From: Echinococcus granulosus
Lineage: Eukaryota; Platyhelminthes; Cestoda; Cyclophyllidea; Taeniidae
Assembly: GCF_000524195.1 (NCBI RefSeq)
Contig: NW_020170394.1
Location: 1,143,845 to 1,207,844, forward strand
DNA length: 64,000 nucleotides
Reading direction: 5' to 3'
A program made the position numbers and the translations under genes. Positions 40,763-52,286 of the stretch are shown piece by piece (the stretch's first letter is position 1; each line of letters starts with the position of its first letter). The notes below the pieces were generated by a model. That model was given only the letters and a program-made list of their open reading frames with translations, made no database searches and had not been told where the DNA came from.

Positions 40763-40887
40763 AATGATGACATTTTTGTAGTGCATTTTTATTATTGAAT
40801 CTTTAGCTTCTTCCAGAAATCAAAGACTTGTGATCGTGAATTTCGTTCTGTTTTCGAGTGATTACCTGGCTGGCATCACAGTATGGC

Positions 40888-40893
40888 TTTATT
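40888..40893 (-). terminator. Polyadenylation signal AATAAA of the CNG channel gene
   Basis: Reverse complement of tttatt, 32 nt beyond the stop codon at 40925-40927. It lies in the 162-bp gap shared with the convergent Maf gene. Confidence 0.65.
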
Positions 40894-40924
40894 GGGAGGT
40901 TTAATCAATTTTTATTGGATACTT

Positions 40925-43900
40925 TCACTTTGAAAAAGCCTCTTCAATACTTGTTTGGAGTGAGTTGAATTGCTGGTTCTCAAGTCGAGTTATTCTTCTC
41001 TTTATTTTCGCCTGGCTTGATCCGTACTCTCCCAGGAGCCGAGCTAGTTTTGTGCCTATCTGTTCCAGTGTTGCGTCAATTCTATTGACCCTCTCCTCAA
41101 TAGTTTCTCTGTTCTCTTCGGCTTTGCGAAGAAGTTCTTCGTCCAACAAGTTGTCCTTTCTTAGCATCTGCTGACCGGCCTCCATGAGTTTTTCCTTCGC
41201 TTCAGGGTACTCCGTCAGCGCCTCCCATAAATCGTCTTTGCTGAGACAAAAGAGATCGGAATATCCCACGGAGCGGACGTTTGCTGTCCGGCGGTTCCCT
41301 GTTTTGTTGCCTATAAGGGGGAGAATATTGGGTTTCCACATAGTGAAAAGGCACCTGCGACCTAGAGTTCAAAATTATTGCACTTTGCTTTGAGCGCAGC
41401 CGTGCGAGCAAAAGGTGGTTAATCACCCGCAATTCTCTGGAAGGGGAAGAAGAGGTTGAAAAATTTACCATTATGTTAATTCCTCCCATTGATTATGACA
41501 GTTTTATAAAACAGGGGCGATTTTTAGGCATTGTGTAGCTTACCAGCGATATTAAGGATGGAGATTTCCCCAAATACCGTGCCCTCGCCCAACGTCACAA
41601 ACGTTGTTTTTCCGTCATCTGCAACTACGCTTATTTTTCCGCGTTTAACAATGTACATCTCCTTCCCGATATCGCCCTTGCGGCAGATGTAATCTCCTGG
41701 GGAGAAAATCTGGAGCTTCAGCTTCAGAACAAGTTCCACCAGTAATCCGGGATCACAGTCCTTTAAAGAGTTGGGAAAAATGGAAGGTATTGCGGTGTCG
41801 TTAATAATAAAATCTCACCAGATAGTCTACAGGATTCTGTAGGATCTGGTTTCTAAAATTTCATCACTCTAGTAAACATACTGGCAAAAGGGGCGGTAAA
41901 AATACCAACTGCATGCATGTGCACTGTGCGGGGCTCTACAAAACAGGGTCTATGGTGAGACCGCTTAAAGACCAGAAATATGCTTTGCTTCCATGCTTCC
42001 CTTCGTGTCTGGATCATGAATATACGTCCGTAAGGCATTGAGACAGGCTTAGTCATTGGTCTTAAGACGGATAATTAATCTTAAAGTATCGGGAAATGAA
42101 ACGTTAGGACATGCTTAGCCTTTATTCAGAAATCCAGGCTGGTGGCACTAAATGAGTGGAATTACAGGAAGGGAAGTGGGCAATCTGCAAATGAAATAAC
42201 TTTTGACGTTGTGGATGGGTTATGGTGGCCTAACAGTAATGCTACGCGTGGGGAGTTTTTTATACCTGAAATATCTTGACGCGCTGGAGCGTGTCGTAGT
42301 GTACGTGGATGGCGATTTCAGCCTTTAGTTTATCTGGTAGAATTGCGAGAACATTCTCCTCCTCCAGGGATTGCTTATTCGACCAGAGGTAGTCAAACCA
42401 CTGTATGACTCGACGCTCCAGGCCCTTGCTCACTTTTCGGTATTCCATGTAGCTGGGTTCAATGGAAATTTACGTGATAAGATACAATTATATTCTAATG
42501 GCATCTATGATTTAACTACACCAGCTGTAGCAAGGTCTGTTTTGAAATAATTAAGTACAAGGGGAGTCTTAAAAGTCAGAATAAGGCGTCAACAATGGTA
42601 CTGATATTGTGTATAAATGAAGGGGGGAAGGAAGCAGATTTATGGCATTAGAACAAATTATACCAAACATTGGGTGGTAAAAGTATGGGTGATTTTCTAG
42701 ACATCTCGCTGCAATTATTTGGGATAAGTAAATGGTAACTACGACTTATAATTTTTTTGTGCTTTCATTAAACCACAGATCTGCACTTGGCTACCGATGC
42801 CCTGCAATACCTCTCTCTTGTGTTGAATTTCTTACATTAGCATGTCGGTTGAACCTGGTGGGTGTGATTAGAGAGTCGTGGGCGGAATCTGACCCGATCA
42901 CAAAGCTTATGGGGCCTCTCGTCAAAGCTGGTGCATAGGATTTGGGGAAAGCGTGGAATCAGGGTTATTAAACTTCATTCCCATGATGGGTCGCTCAAAG
43001 GCAACTCCATCCCATTTAAGAAGACCTTCTACTCTTCACGGTCGGGATTAACATTTCAAAAATTCCGCTAATGTGATTGAAAATGAAGCTACTCTTTCAC
43101 ACATCAACTGATCAACTAAGCAGATGGATTCCGCATGCCTCAAGGACTAAAAATTTCTTCTTCACTTCTTCCACCATATGGATACGCACAGATTCTACAT
43201 TGATGACTGACGGGTGGTGAAGATTTGCTTTTGTATTCCAACATCAAGCGAATATGCATAATTGGTTATCCCTAAACGATCCACTCACTGTTCGTGGCAC
43301 ACCATTCTTTCTGTGCATACGATGGATTGTGGATAGGGCGGTTTATTTGCAGAAAAGTCAAGCAATTGCGATAGAGGTTCACATAATGTGATTAAACTGG
43401 AAGCTAAGCAAGAAGAACTTCTTTGAAAACAGAGCACACTGGTCAAGTAGTCGCAAAATTGTCGTATTCTCATAAGACAGCATAGGACCTCATGCCATGA
43501 AACTTAACCCCGTGGGAATTTTCGTTTTGAGTAAAATATGAGAAAGATGCTGTTTTATTTAACACGTTCTTCGGGTGATTACTACTTCCTCCTGGTATTG
43601 GACGATTAAATGGCAAATGGACAACTGAGAATTATGACCGATGCAAAACGGGGGTGGCTAGTTCTAAGGTTTTGGCATCTAAAAGAAACAATTGCCTAAA
43701 AGTGGTAATCACAAATTTTTGTCTTGTGGAGAAACTTCTAAGGATTTTGAATTGCAGTAGTGACTAATCTAAAGAGTAAATTTATTTGAAAGCTTCCCAT
43801 AGTTGTCCACCTTTACTTCAGAGCACCATAGGAGGTTTTTCTATTACTTTAATAAAATCATGAGCATTAGTGCATTTGGTTTATACTTAAACTATGCGGC

Positions 43901-46900
43901 TACTGCAGTGATTGTACCGTTTGACACTGTCCATTTGCGCTTGGAACTCTGTCTTTTGGGCATTCATGTTTGCGATCATGGCTCCAACGTTACCGACGAC
44001 TGTGGCGAAGATGAGGACACCAGCAAGGAAGTCGATGGTGATGAAAATGTACTCCCCATCTCGAACTGGTTTTGGAGTCTCGCCGATTGTAGTGAGGATC
44101 AGCGTTGACCAATAGAAGCTGTAGGTGTACTGGGAGAAAATCGACTGCCATCGCTCTGTGAGATTGCAGGGCTCATCTGTGATATCGTCAGTGGAACGAG
44201 GCGGGTACACGAACGAGTTTTCACAGAGTCCTATTAAGAGGTAAAGTGACTTCAAATGCTTATAAATGTCGATAATTCCTTAATTTTAAAAGCATTATAA
44301 TTAAATGAAGGATAACGATCGTTTATCGTTTATTTCCTGACATATTCACTCCCAATCAGGCGTTGAGTGTAGATAACTACATTTGTAATTTAAAGTAATT
44401 TTACATGCAGAAAAAAGGCAATGCAAGAGAAGCCAATTTGTAGGAATAAATACTACTTTTAGAGGAAATCAAAGCTGCAAAAGGTTCGTCTAAATGCGCC
44501 TCAGTTTATATCTATGTTTTCAATATTTCATAATTTAGGATTAACGGATGCTGAGCGGGAATTTAAGAAACGTTTTTACTTCAAACATTTGATTTATCAT
44601 TTTGATCTGCACCATATTAAGTGAGCTTTGTCACGAAAGACACATTTAGCAGTTTAAAATTGACAAGCCGATAGGTTGCGCAACTATTTCGATGAGAAGG
44701 GTGATATTTCATACATCTTACGGAGTACAAGGCTCTCTTATAACCACACACGCAAATCTACCTTTCCGTGTTTGATGGATAATTCTACTGATTCCCTCAA
44801 GCTTAACATTAATCTTTGTGTCGCTGTGTGCCTGGTGACAGCGAGGATGGAAATACCACCCTCTAGTGGTAATGTAGAACCGAAGGGAAGAGAAAAGGCA
44901 ATGAAGCCTGGGAAATCAACCTCACCTGTTTGTGTGCTAACCTCGAAGAAGATGCAGGCGTTAATGTGGATGAGAATGAGAATGCCGGCAGTGAGAGTGA
45001 TCACACGGAACACGTTGGGAAAGGAGGCGCGTGTTTCAGTGCGGGCGATGAACTCAAAGACCTTGTAGGCCTTCAGGAGGCGGTTCAGGCGTAGCCAGGC
45101 GGCGTAGTGCGTGAAGGCCTGAGAGATGTAGAGTAAGTCCGTCGGAAGGACGGCGAACACGTCCATGAGGCAATCAGATTTTTTGATGTAGGCGTTGCGC
45201 AGTTTGACCACATCAGTCACTACCAGACCCTCCTCGAGATAACCTAGGAGGGGTTCGGCTTTAAGTCACCTTCTCCTAACTAGACCTAATGGATTATTTA
45301 TAAGTTCTTATATTTTATTAGGAGTAATTTGTGCTGTTTGCTTTATTTGCTACTTGTTCCGATTTTTAGCAATAACTTTGTGCTTTTATCTTGCAGTTTG
45401 CATGCGGTTAAAGAAGGGTCTCCATCAATTACCCGCCTTTCCTCAATGTAAATAGAGATTTTTCTTAATCTTCTTGTATGCTCGGAGTTTTGTAACAGTG
45501 CAATAAATTACTACAGTCCCGTAAAGATGTGTTTAAAATCCCGTAGAATGATTTACTCTTTCCATTGATTTCCTTCGTTTGATAAAGCACTACTTCATGT
45601 AGGTGTACTGCGTACCAATTTTCGTAATCAAATGCATTTGATAACTTGTAATATTTTAAGACCAACCTAGGAGCTAAAACTTATCTGTACTTTCTGCTCC
45701 ACAAATACCATTTAAAAGCTTTCAAGATCCGAACATTTTACATGGTTTTAAAAATAGAATGACTTACAGTAATAGGATTGCATCTATTATAGTGGCAGAG
45801 TTTTGGTGGATTTAATAATAATATTTTAGGCATTTTAAATCTTATAATGTAATTCAATACGAGTAGTGGTAATAATGTAACGTTCCACGAACTGGATAAC
45901 CACTTAATTTGTTCAATTTCTCGATAAATGCGGAACAATTTTAATTTACGGAGCATAAATTTTTCGGGATGTGCAGGTGGCTTTGGTTTGCACATGTCCA
46001 AAAAACAAGCTAGTCATTTCAAGTGAATAAAAGGTGCAATTGAGGTGCTTGAAGGGTTCCAAATACCAAAATGTCGTGGGCGTAAAGTAGACAGAAACGC
46101 TTAGCGCAGAGCTGAAAAAGAAGGTGTACCTGTTCTGCAGCCAACCCATATATCGAGGAGGTAGATGAAGTCAATGCAGTAGTCTATGCACATCCAAACA
46201 GGGGGAGAAAGTTCGTGGAATTGCGTGAAGGCGGTGCGCATGGGGAGGATAATGCAGTTGTAGAGAACTGTCAATGACACTAAACCCAGCCATCGATAAT
46301 ATAATTGCGATGACGTATCCATGGTGGAAGTTTGAGCCCATCTAAAAAGTATTTTCGTGAAATGAAAATTAATTAAGTGTATGGGTCTTAACGTTGCCCA
46401 TTTCTCATTTTTGGTTCCTGCCTTCACGTCTAGCGGCCCCCACTGAAGAATGAAATCCACTAGTGGGTTTGCAAAAATAAGTATCGTAAATGCTGCGTGG
46501 CTTTGTGAAATGCTCGATAAGACTTGTATGCAATCTTTCATTGAACTCACCAAGGCCGTCAGTGGATTTAAGCCAGCTAAGAACACCATTTCAACGTAGA
46601 TTTGCAGGTACGAAAAATCATGGTGGTGTGAGAGTGGGACTTCTGGCTGGAATTTGACTTTATGCTAATTACTCGTTCAATCGTTAAAACCTTACACGGC
46701 AAAATTTGTATTTTCCTTTGAACCCAAATTACTTGCCAAAAAACATATAATTACCTTTTCATTTATTTGGAGTGGAAAGAACGTTTTGGCTCAACTTATG
46801 CCTTCCATTGATCCACCTGCGAGATCAACTCATATAATATTAATACTAATGCAAATTTTTCTTAGTTAATTTGAGAAGGATGTTTTGGTTATCAGCGCGC

Positions 46901-47516
46901 GGTTCTTATGGCCTAGGTAGAAGAAACTACTTACAATTTCATTTTTTTGTACAAAGGCGTTTGTGGTTCCTGATCTTCGTCCACGTCAGCATGGTCATCA
47001 GTAGGATCGTGCGCCTCTTCCAAGCTCACAATTAATGAGTTGCTCTCCTTGTAGCGTTTTGCTAGTTTTTGGTCACCGCACAAGCAGCAGCACTGCAGTG
47101 CATTAAAAGATAAACTACACGCCGATCCTGCTAGTGAATTAAGACATGTGAATAATGATACATCCCTGCATTGCGCTGTCACGAAACTGTGTGGTCAGTT
47201 CTGTACTAAGACGCGAACAGTCAACATTATCTCATGTCTTTTTCTCTTGATACTCTGTATTACTGACTAGTGCACACTGCTTATTTATCAAACAGGCCTA
47301 TGCATAAATACTATTTTTAATTATTGGAATTAGTGCTACTTTGAAATGAGATTCCACCAGTGACTGTTCGAGGAAAACGTATTAAAAATCTAATCAGATT
47401 TATCCCCCACTTCACTTTTTGATCTAGTATCACTTTAAAACAATAAGGTGAAAACTACCTACCTTTTTCGCAATTTTCCTCTCTGCACTTCCGGAAGTTT
47501 CAACGGAATTACTCAT
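40925..47516 (-). CDS. Cyclic nucleotide-gated cation channel, alpha-type subunit (CNGA-like)
   Basis: Plasma-membrane cation channel opened by cGMP or cAMP. Exons (minus): 47516-47463, 47092-46935, 46341-46130, 45243-44926, 44230-43918, 42452-42266, 41760-41544, 41310-40925. They sum to 1845 nt, 614 aa, with every phase consistent. Exon 3 holds S1-S2 ([20 protein letters not shown]). Exon 4 holds S3-S5, with the basic S4 run [15 protein letters not shown] and the [12 protein letters not shown] block. Exon 5 holds the pore, with selectivity sequence TTIGETP at 294-300, as in CNG rather than HCN or K channels. Exon 6 is the C-linker ([19 protein letters not shown]). Exon 7 is the cyclic-nucleotide-binding fold ([20 protein letters not shown]…FGEISILNI). 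Exon 8 completes it ([19 protein letters not shown]) and adds a coiled-coil tail typical of alpha subunits. The first exon (MSNSVETSG…) and the exon 2 acceptor are the least certain parts. Confidence 0.94.
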
Positions 47517-48760
47517 TTCCGAACGATACTAAGTACGAAATGGGAAAATCAAACACACCGGAGCAGTTTCAACCCAGATGGGGTAAAAGGTAACCACACC
47601 CAGAATACAAAAATGAGATGGTAGCCAATCACGAAGGAGAGGAAAAACGAAGCTTTTTCCTCCTTAAGTATTTGAAAGTGGTAAAAGGCGTTGCCTCATC
47701 TCCCGCCTCCTCCCCCTCCCAAGCAGAAGGGCGTTAGTGGTAAGTAGGTGGATGTTCAGCCTTTGGACACACAATGGACATTTCGCAAATCCCTTCATTT
47801 CTTTAAATAATCACAGCAACAAGACGATGAGGCTAGATAGTGGCCTAGAACTCATTTTAATTTACTAATTTCAATACGTACACAAGTATTGCATCTTCCA
47901 TTTAACCATGAAAATAATGGTAGCGCAAGAAATACGTGAACTTTGGCTGTTTTGCGAGGTTTTGGCAATGCTACAAACCATAAATCCAAAATGTAAAAGG
48001 AATGCACCTGTTGGGAACATGAAATTGCGAAAACTCAACGCATTACTACTAACAAATGGAATTCTCCTTTGGTATACAATAGGCACTGTAACACCTGTAT
48101 TTTGTCAGTCAATTTTAGGCCTCCAATATTTCCGCACAAACCTTTTTGTGGATCCGAAAAACACATAAAAAGGTGTTTCACATCAGCCATGTATACTGGT
48201 GCATGGCCGATGATGCAAGCTGTTCGAAGTCCCTCCCACATTATGCCCCGGAGAAAGAACTTATATACAAATATAGCTTACTGATATGTGGGTCCGTCAG
48301 GTCTGTTAGTTTAACCTTACAGTCATCCGTAGTCTGTGATGTCCTGGCTGTCTGCTAGGATCGAAGGCACGGATAAACTGCTTGTGTAGCCGCATTTTCC
48401 TGTTCGCACGATGGATCCGCATGTGTCCGTTCAAACAGCAGGAGTGGTAGTGAGATGAACACCAGGAGAGCTTCCGTAGTTGCTAGACATTGTGCTCTAC
48501 AAATCGAAGGCTTATTCCAATATGCACTTCTCTGGTCAACACATTATTATGGTGTCCACTTTGTGTTAAACCAAGTATTGTGCAAGAAATTGGAATATCT
48601 TCAAAGTGGTTCATTAACCGGATTTCGACAAAGGTGATCTCCACCTGTTGGGTTCCCTTCGACCGACATATAGAATTAGTGTTGGTTTTTGGATCTCAAA
48701 ACAAGCATTTTCTGGTCTTATTAAATATTTTGCAGTCTTCGAGCTCTTGTCATTAGCTTC

Positions 48761-48784
48761 AAGTACACATTGAAGTACACATTG
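48761..48784. repeat. 12-bp direct tandem duplication
   Basis: Two perfect head-to-tail copies of aagtacacattg. It is not a longer array. Confidence 0.8.
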
Positions 48785-49527
48785 TTGATGGTGCGAGGAC
48801 TTTAAAGAAGAACAAGAAATAGAAAATGTTTTGCTTAATATTGTTGAAAATGCAGGCACTCAAATGCATTCCGAGTTTCACCATAATTTCATGGCAAGTG
48901 GTAAAAACTGGCAGCATTAGTGTAGTCAAAGCTCAATCATATTGTAAAATATATTTAATTGGAGCAAAATTTACAAACCGGTTAAGTTTATAGCAAGGAG
49001 CTGCTTATTCTCCTCTTGAAAAACAATATTGGCCAGGTTTTCCCCAGCAGCATCTGCTAAACAACAGGTTAGGAAGATCGAAAGTACGAGCGCAGCTTTG
49101 CAGATAGTCACCGGAATTCCACGACCTAAATGCGGGTTCAGTTCATTCACTGAACTGTAGAAAGTACTGCTCTAGCAACCAACACCAGCTACTTTCCAGA
49201 GACTTTGGGTGCTAAGGCTGAGGGGAAACAGCTCCATAATGTGGATGAAAAATGTACTTAATGAGGCCACGAACAAACTTAAGGCAACACTAAAGCAAAC
49301 AATCATATAAATACTTTTATTAGGGCTGCATAATGAGGGTTCAAGCGCCATCAATTAAGAGTCTTGAAGCAGAAATGCAGTAGCTTGATGTGATAGGGCG
49401 TTCCAGGCTTTTCAGCTCGTCGTAGATCAGTGCTGACAAAAAGGTGGTTGGAAGTGGTGTGGCAGCATTCATCAGTGCTCCAAATAGTGCTGCTTTGAGA
49501 TAATTTGAAGTAGTTCCTTCCCCTCTT

Positions 49528-49842
49528 TTACTCAACTTCTTTACTTAAGTTTAGCCAGTAATTGTTTTGGTTAGGCTCTATTTTCAAGACAATTTTTAGT
49601 GGGCTTTTTCTGGAGACATTTGCAAACGTTACTTGAGTCCACCCTAAAACTGGCTTTGGGTCAATGGTTGTGCGTAATTGTTGCCCGCAATTGGTGAGCC
49701 GTCCGTCACAATTCGACGTTACGTCAATGCCGAATTGGTGCGGCTCGATCGCCAAGACCTCGTCTGTTGGCATTCGTTGGGAACACTGTGGTTGTACGGA
49801 GTGTTTAATGTGAGTTATACATAATTGATTTAAACATGCCAC
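49528..49842 (-). CDS. Candidate orphan exon or gene fragment, unrecognised
   Basis: Open frame with balanced composition: CSQRMPTDEVLAIEPHQF…TSNCDGRLTNCG…GWTQVTFANVSRKSPLKIVLKIEPNQNNYWLNLS. It has three cysteines, an NVS sequon and an alternating hydrophobic pattern, like an extracellular domain. An acceptor-like accacag at about 49790 and a gtaaag donor near 49549 could bound a real exon. A hydrophobic frame (49172-49354) lies downstream on the same strand, but I could not join them in phase. No family recognised. This may be chance. Confidence 0.25.
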   Translation of the reverse strand: MACLNQLCITHIKHSVQPQCSQRMPTDEVLAIEPHQFGIDVTSNCDGRLTNCGQQLRTTIDPKPVLGWTQVTFANVSRKSPLKIVLKIEPNQNNYWLNLSKEVE

Positions 49843-52255
49843 TATTATGCATGCGATACAGTTTATGCCAGACCTTACTTAATAACAGACTTTATAGACA
49901 TCGAAGGATTATGAACTCCATGATTTTTGTTAGACAAAATTTACTCTAATGGGATTTGACAGGAGTCCCCCTTTTGAAACACCGAATTGGTACTTCATTT
50001 AGCTGCTCAAGTTTTTTGTACAGAATTCTTATTCTTGCCAGCAGTTTAACATGCTGTTCGCGTTGCAAGGTCATGCAAATCTGTTAAAAAATATCCTCTT
50101 TGATCTCTCTTCCATTAGTTTTTGTGGTGAAATGGATCTTGTTGATATTTTATATGTACTTTTTGGAAACAAAGTAAATTATAAAGATCTTGATTGTGTG
50201 CCCAACACTGAAGCTTGGGTGCTTTCTTTATACCAGTCTTCCTTACCTCCAATTAATGTTCCATTTTTGCTTACTATTTATTCGACTATTAAACCGCCAT
50301 AATGTACAAGGGCTTTTGCTATCACAACAGTTGACATCCGTTAAACTTATAAGTGACTAGATCAATCACAATTCAGGTCACCGGTGGCTAGCTTTCCTTT
50401 TAAATTCGCAGTACCAGCACGTGCCCACTAGTTAACAAAGCATTTCAGTCAATCATACTGTAGAGAATGATTTTAAAAAATCGAAACTTCCATATACCTT
50501 TCGTATTGCAGTAATTTTTTAGTAGTTAGTTCTCTTACCCAGTTTTCTGAACATACATCCCCTGAACTAGTTATTTCTGTGTGTGTTGGTGCTTTCACAT
50601 GTGGGTATATTTGAGCCTGGCGCCAATTACACTGCTCGCAGAAAACGGAGTCGGAAAGTAGCAAACCCAAAATCAGCGATAATGTGTAAGACCAGGCTGC
50701 TGCACCACCTTAACCTGAAGGAGCATGGACAGCTTCTGAAGAAGGCGATGTTAAGCTTGCTAGCGGCGGCGCCTCCACCAAGCAAATTATGGGGGAGTAC
50801 TTCCTTTTACAGAACCTCATCACCATTTAACTCACTTTTGAGCACGCTCACTCAATTATTTACCCACGCACGCTCAATGTCCATGGGTGTACCATCCCAT
50901 CCACTTTGTCCTTTTTGTTCATAGAGGCTATTTTAGATCTTGGTGTATCACGTACTCATTGGAGCACTTCCTTGTTATGCTTGATACCTGTGACACATTA
51001 GGTGTCAGTCCGTAGTGCAGTTTTTTTTCGTTATGTTCAGCAAATAAACTTGATCTTAAATGCTGAAATCAGTGCAAACGGACGCTTACATGTGAACCAG
51101 TAAATGGATGAGAGCCAAAAGTGAGCGGCAATCGGCATGTCTCTGTTGTTTTTAACTAAGTGAATGGAACAAGCACTTAAGGCTGGAATTTACGATGAGA
51201 GGCTGAGAATATTTTCCCGGAGGAATGTCTCGAATTGGAGTGCCCTCCAAGGTGCGAGTGTGTAACTTTTGGCAGGGCAACAGTTGATGGATTGCCGGAT
51301 ATAAAAGCTACTCAGACAAATCACTTAACTCTCAACACCCCTATTTTAGGATAAGAGTTGGCTAATGTATAGCTGCCTTGACTCCCATGCCCAGGCCCGC
51401 AATGAAACACCCTTCCTAGAAAACAATGCACAAATTCTCGTCTATTAACGACCTCCTTGCAAAAAAAAAACACCTATGGCTCAGACAACTTAAATAACTT
51501 GAACTTGGCTTGCAAACCTTACGACGTTTTCGGAAAAGCATTGTATTGCATTGATGAACGTCAAATGTACTGTTATTGTATATTTGTGTCCGTAATGTTA
51601 ACCTCCGCATTCCATCGGTTCGTTGAAAATTTAATCCAATCTTATCGTACAGGTGACTGGTTTAGTTGAAATTATTATCTTGACCTAAAACTACCCAGGT
51701 GAATTTTTATTAGAGATGTGCATAGTTTGGCCACTAACTGAATGAATGCTGCCACCCAGTATCCGTTTACTGCATCAAATGGCCTACAAACAAAGCAGAA
51801 TGCCTCTATGGTTCGCAGTACTAACCTCTAAAGTTTTACCGCAGTGGCAAATGGAAATTCATTCTATTTTATTGGATTCTAAAAACCTGTAAATAAACGT
51901 CAGAAAGAGCTGGATGATAATCATTGCAACTGGTAGACTACACTCAAAAGTTGTGTATCATTCACTTGAACCCACAGTTAGGCAAAACCATAAAATTTAT
52001 TGCAAGTTAATGTAAACACATAAATGTACATCCATTGTCGTTGGTCTAATTTCGAATGTATGACCACTTTATTCCATCAAGAACCATTAAAAAAAAATAA
52101 GCTTTCGCTATGCTTTGATTTCTGGCCGGTACGCCACATTTTCAGCGTTACCGTTTGGGAACACTTAATTAATCACCGAAAACGAGAAATTTTCAGTCTC
52201 ATCGAACTATATTTGCAGGATATACACATGTATAAATGACATAATTGCAAACTGC

Positions 52256-52261
52256 TTTATT
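52256..52261 (-). terminator. Polyadenylation signal AATAAA of the PFTAIRE kinase gene
   Basis: Reverse complement of tttatt, about 26 nt beyond the stop at 52287-52289. This supports 52287-52856 as the true last exon. Confidence 0.65.
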
Positions 52262-52286
52262 GCTGTCGAAAGATAATCGTTATCTT

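Larger units (their letters stand above)
47529..52255. other. Intergenic region between CNG channel and PFTAIRE kinase
   Basis: About 4.7 kb with no recognised gene. Minus-strand frames at 48035-48241, 49341-49535 and 49528-49842, and a hydrophobic one at 49172-49354, are described separately. A short 12-bp tandem duplication lies at 48761-48784. Otherwise AT-rich. Confidence 0.4.

Noticed and set aside
43803..45068. Plus-strand frames across the CNG pore and S4 exons
   Set aside because: Antisense to conserved channel exons with exact splice phases on the minus strand.
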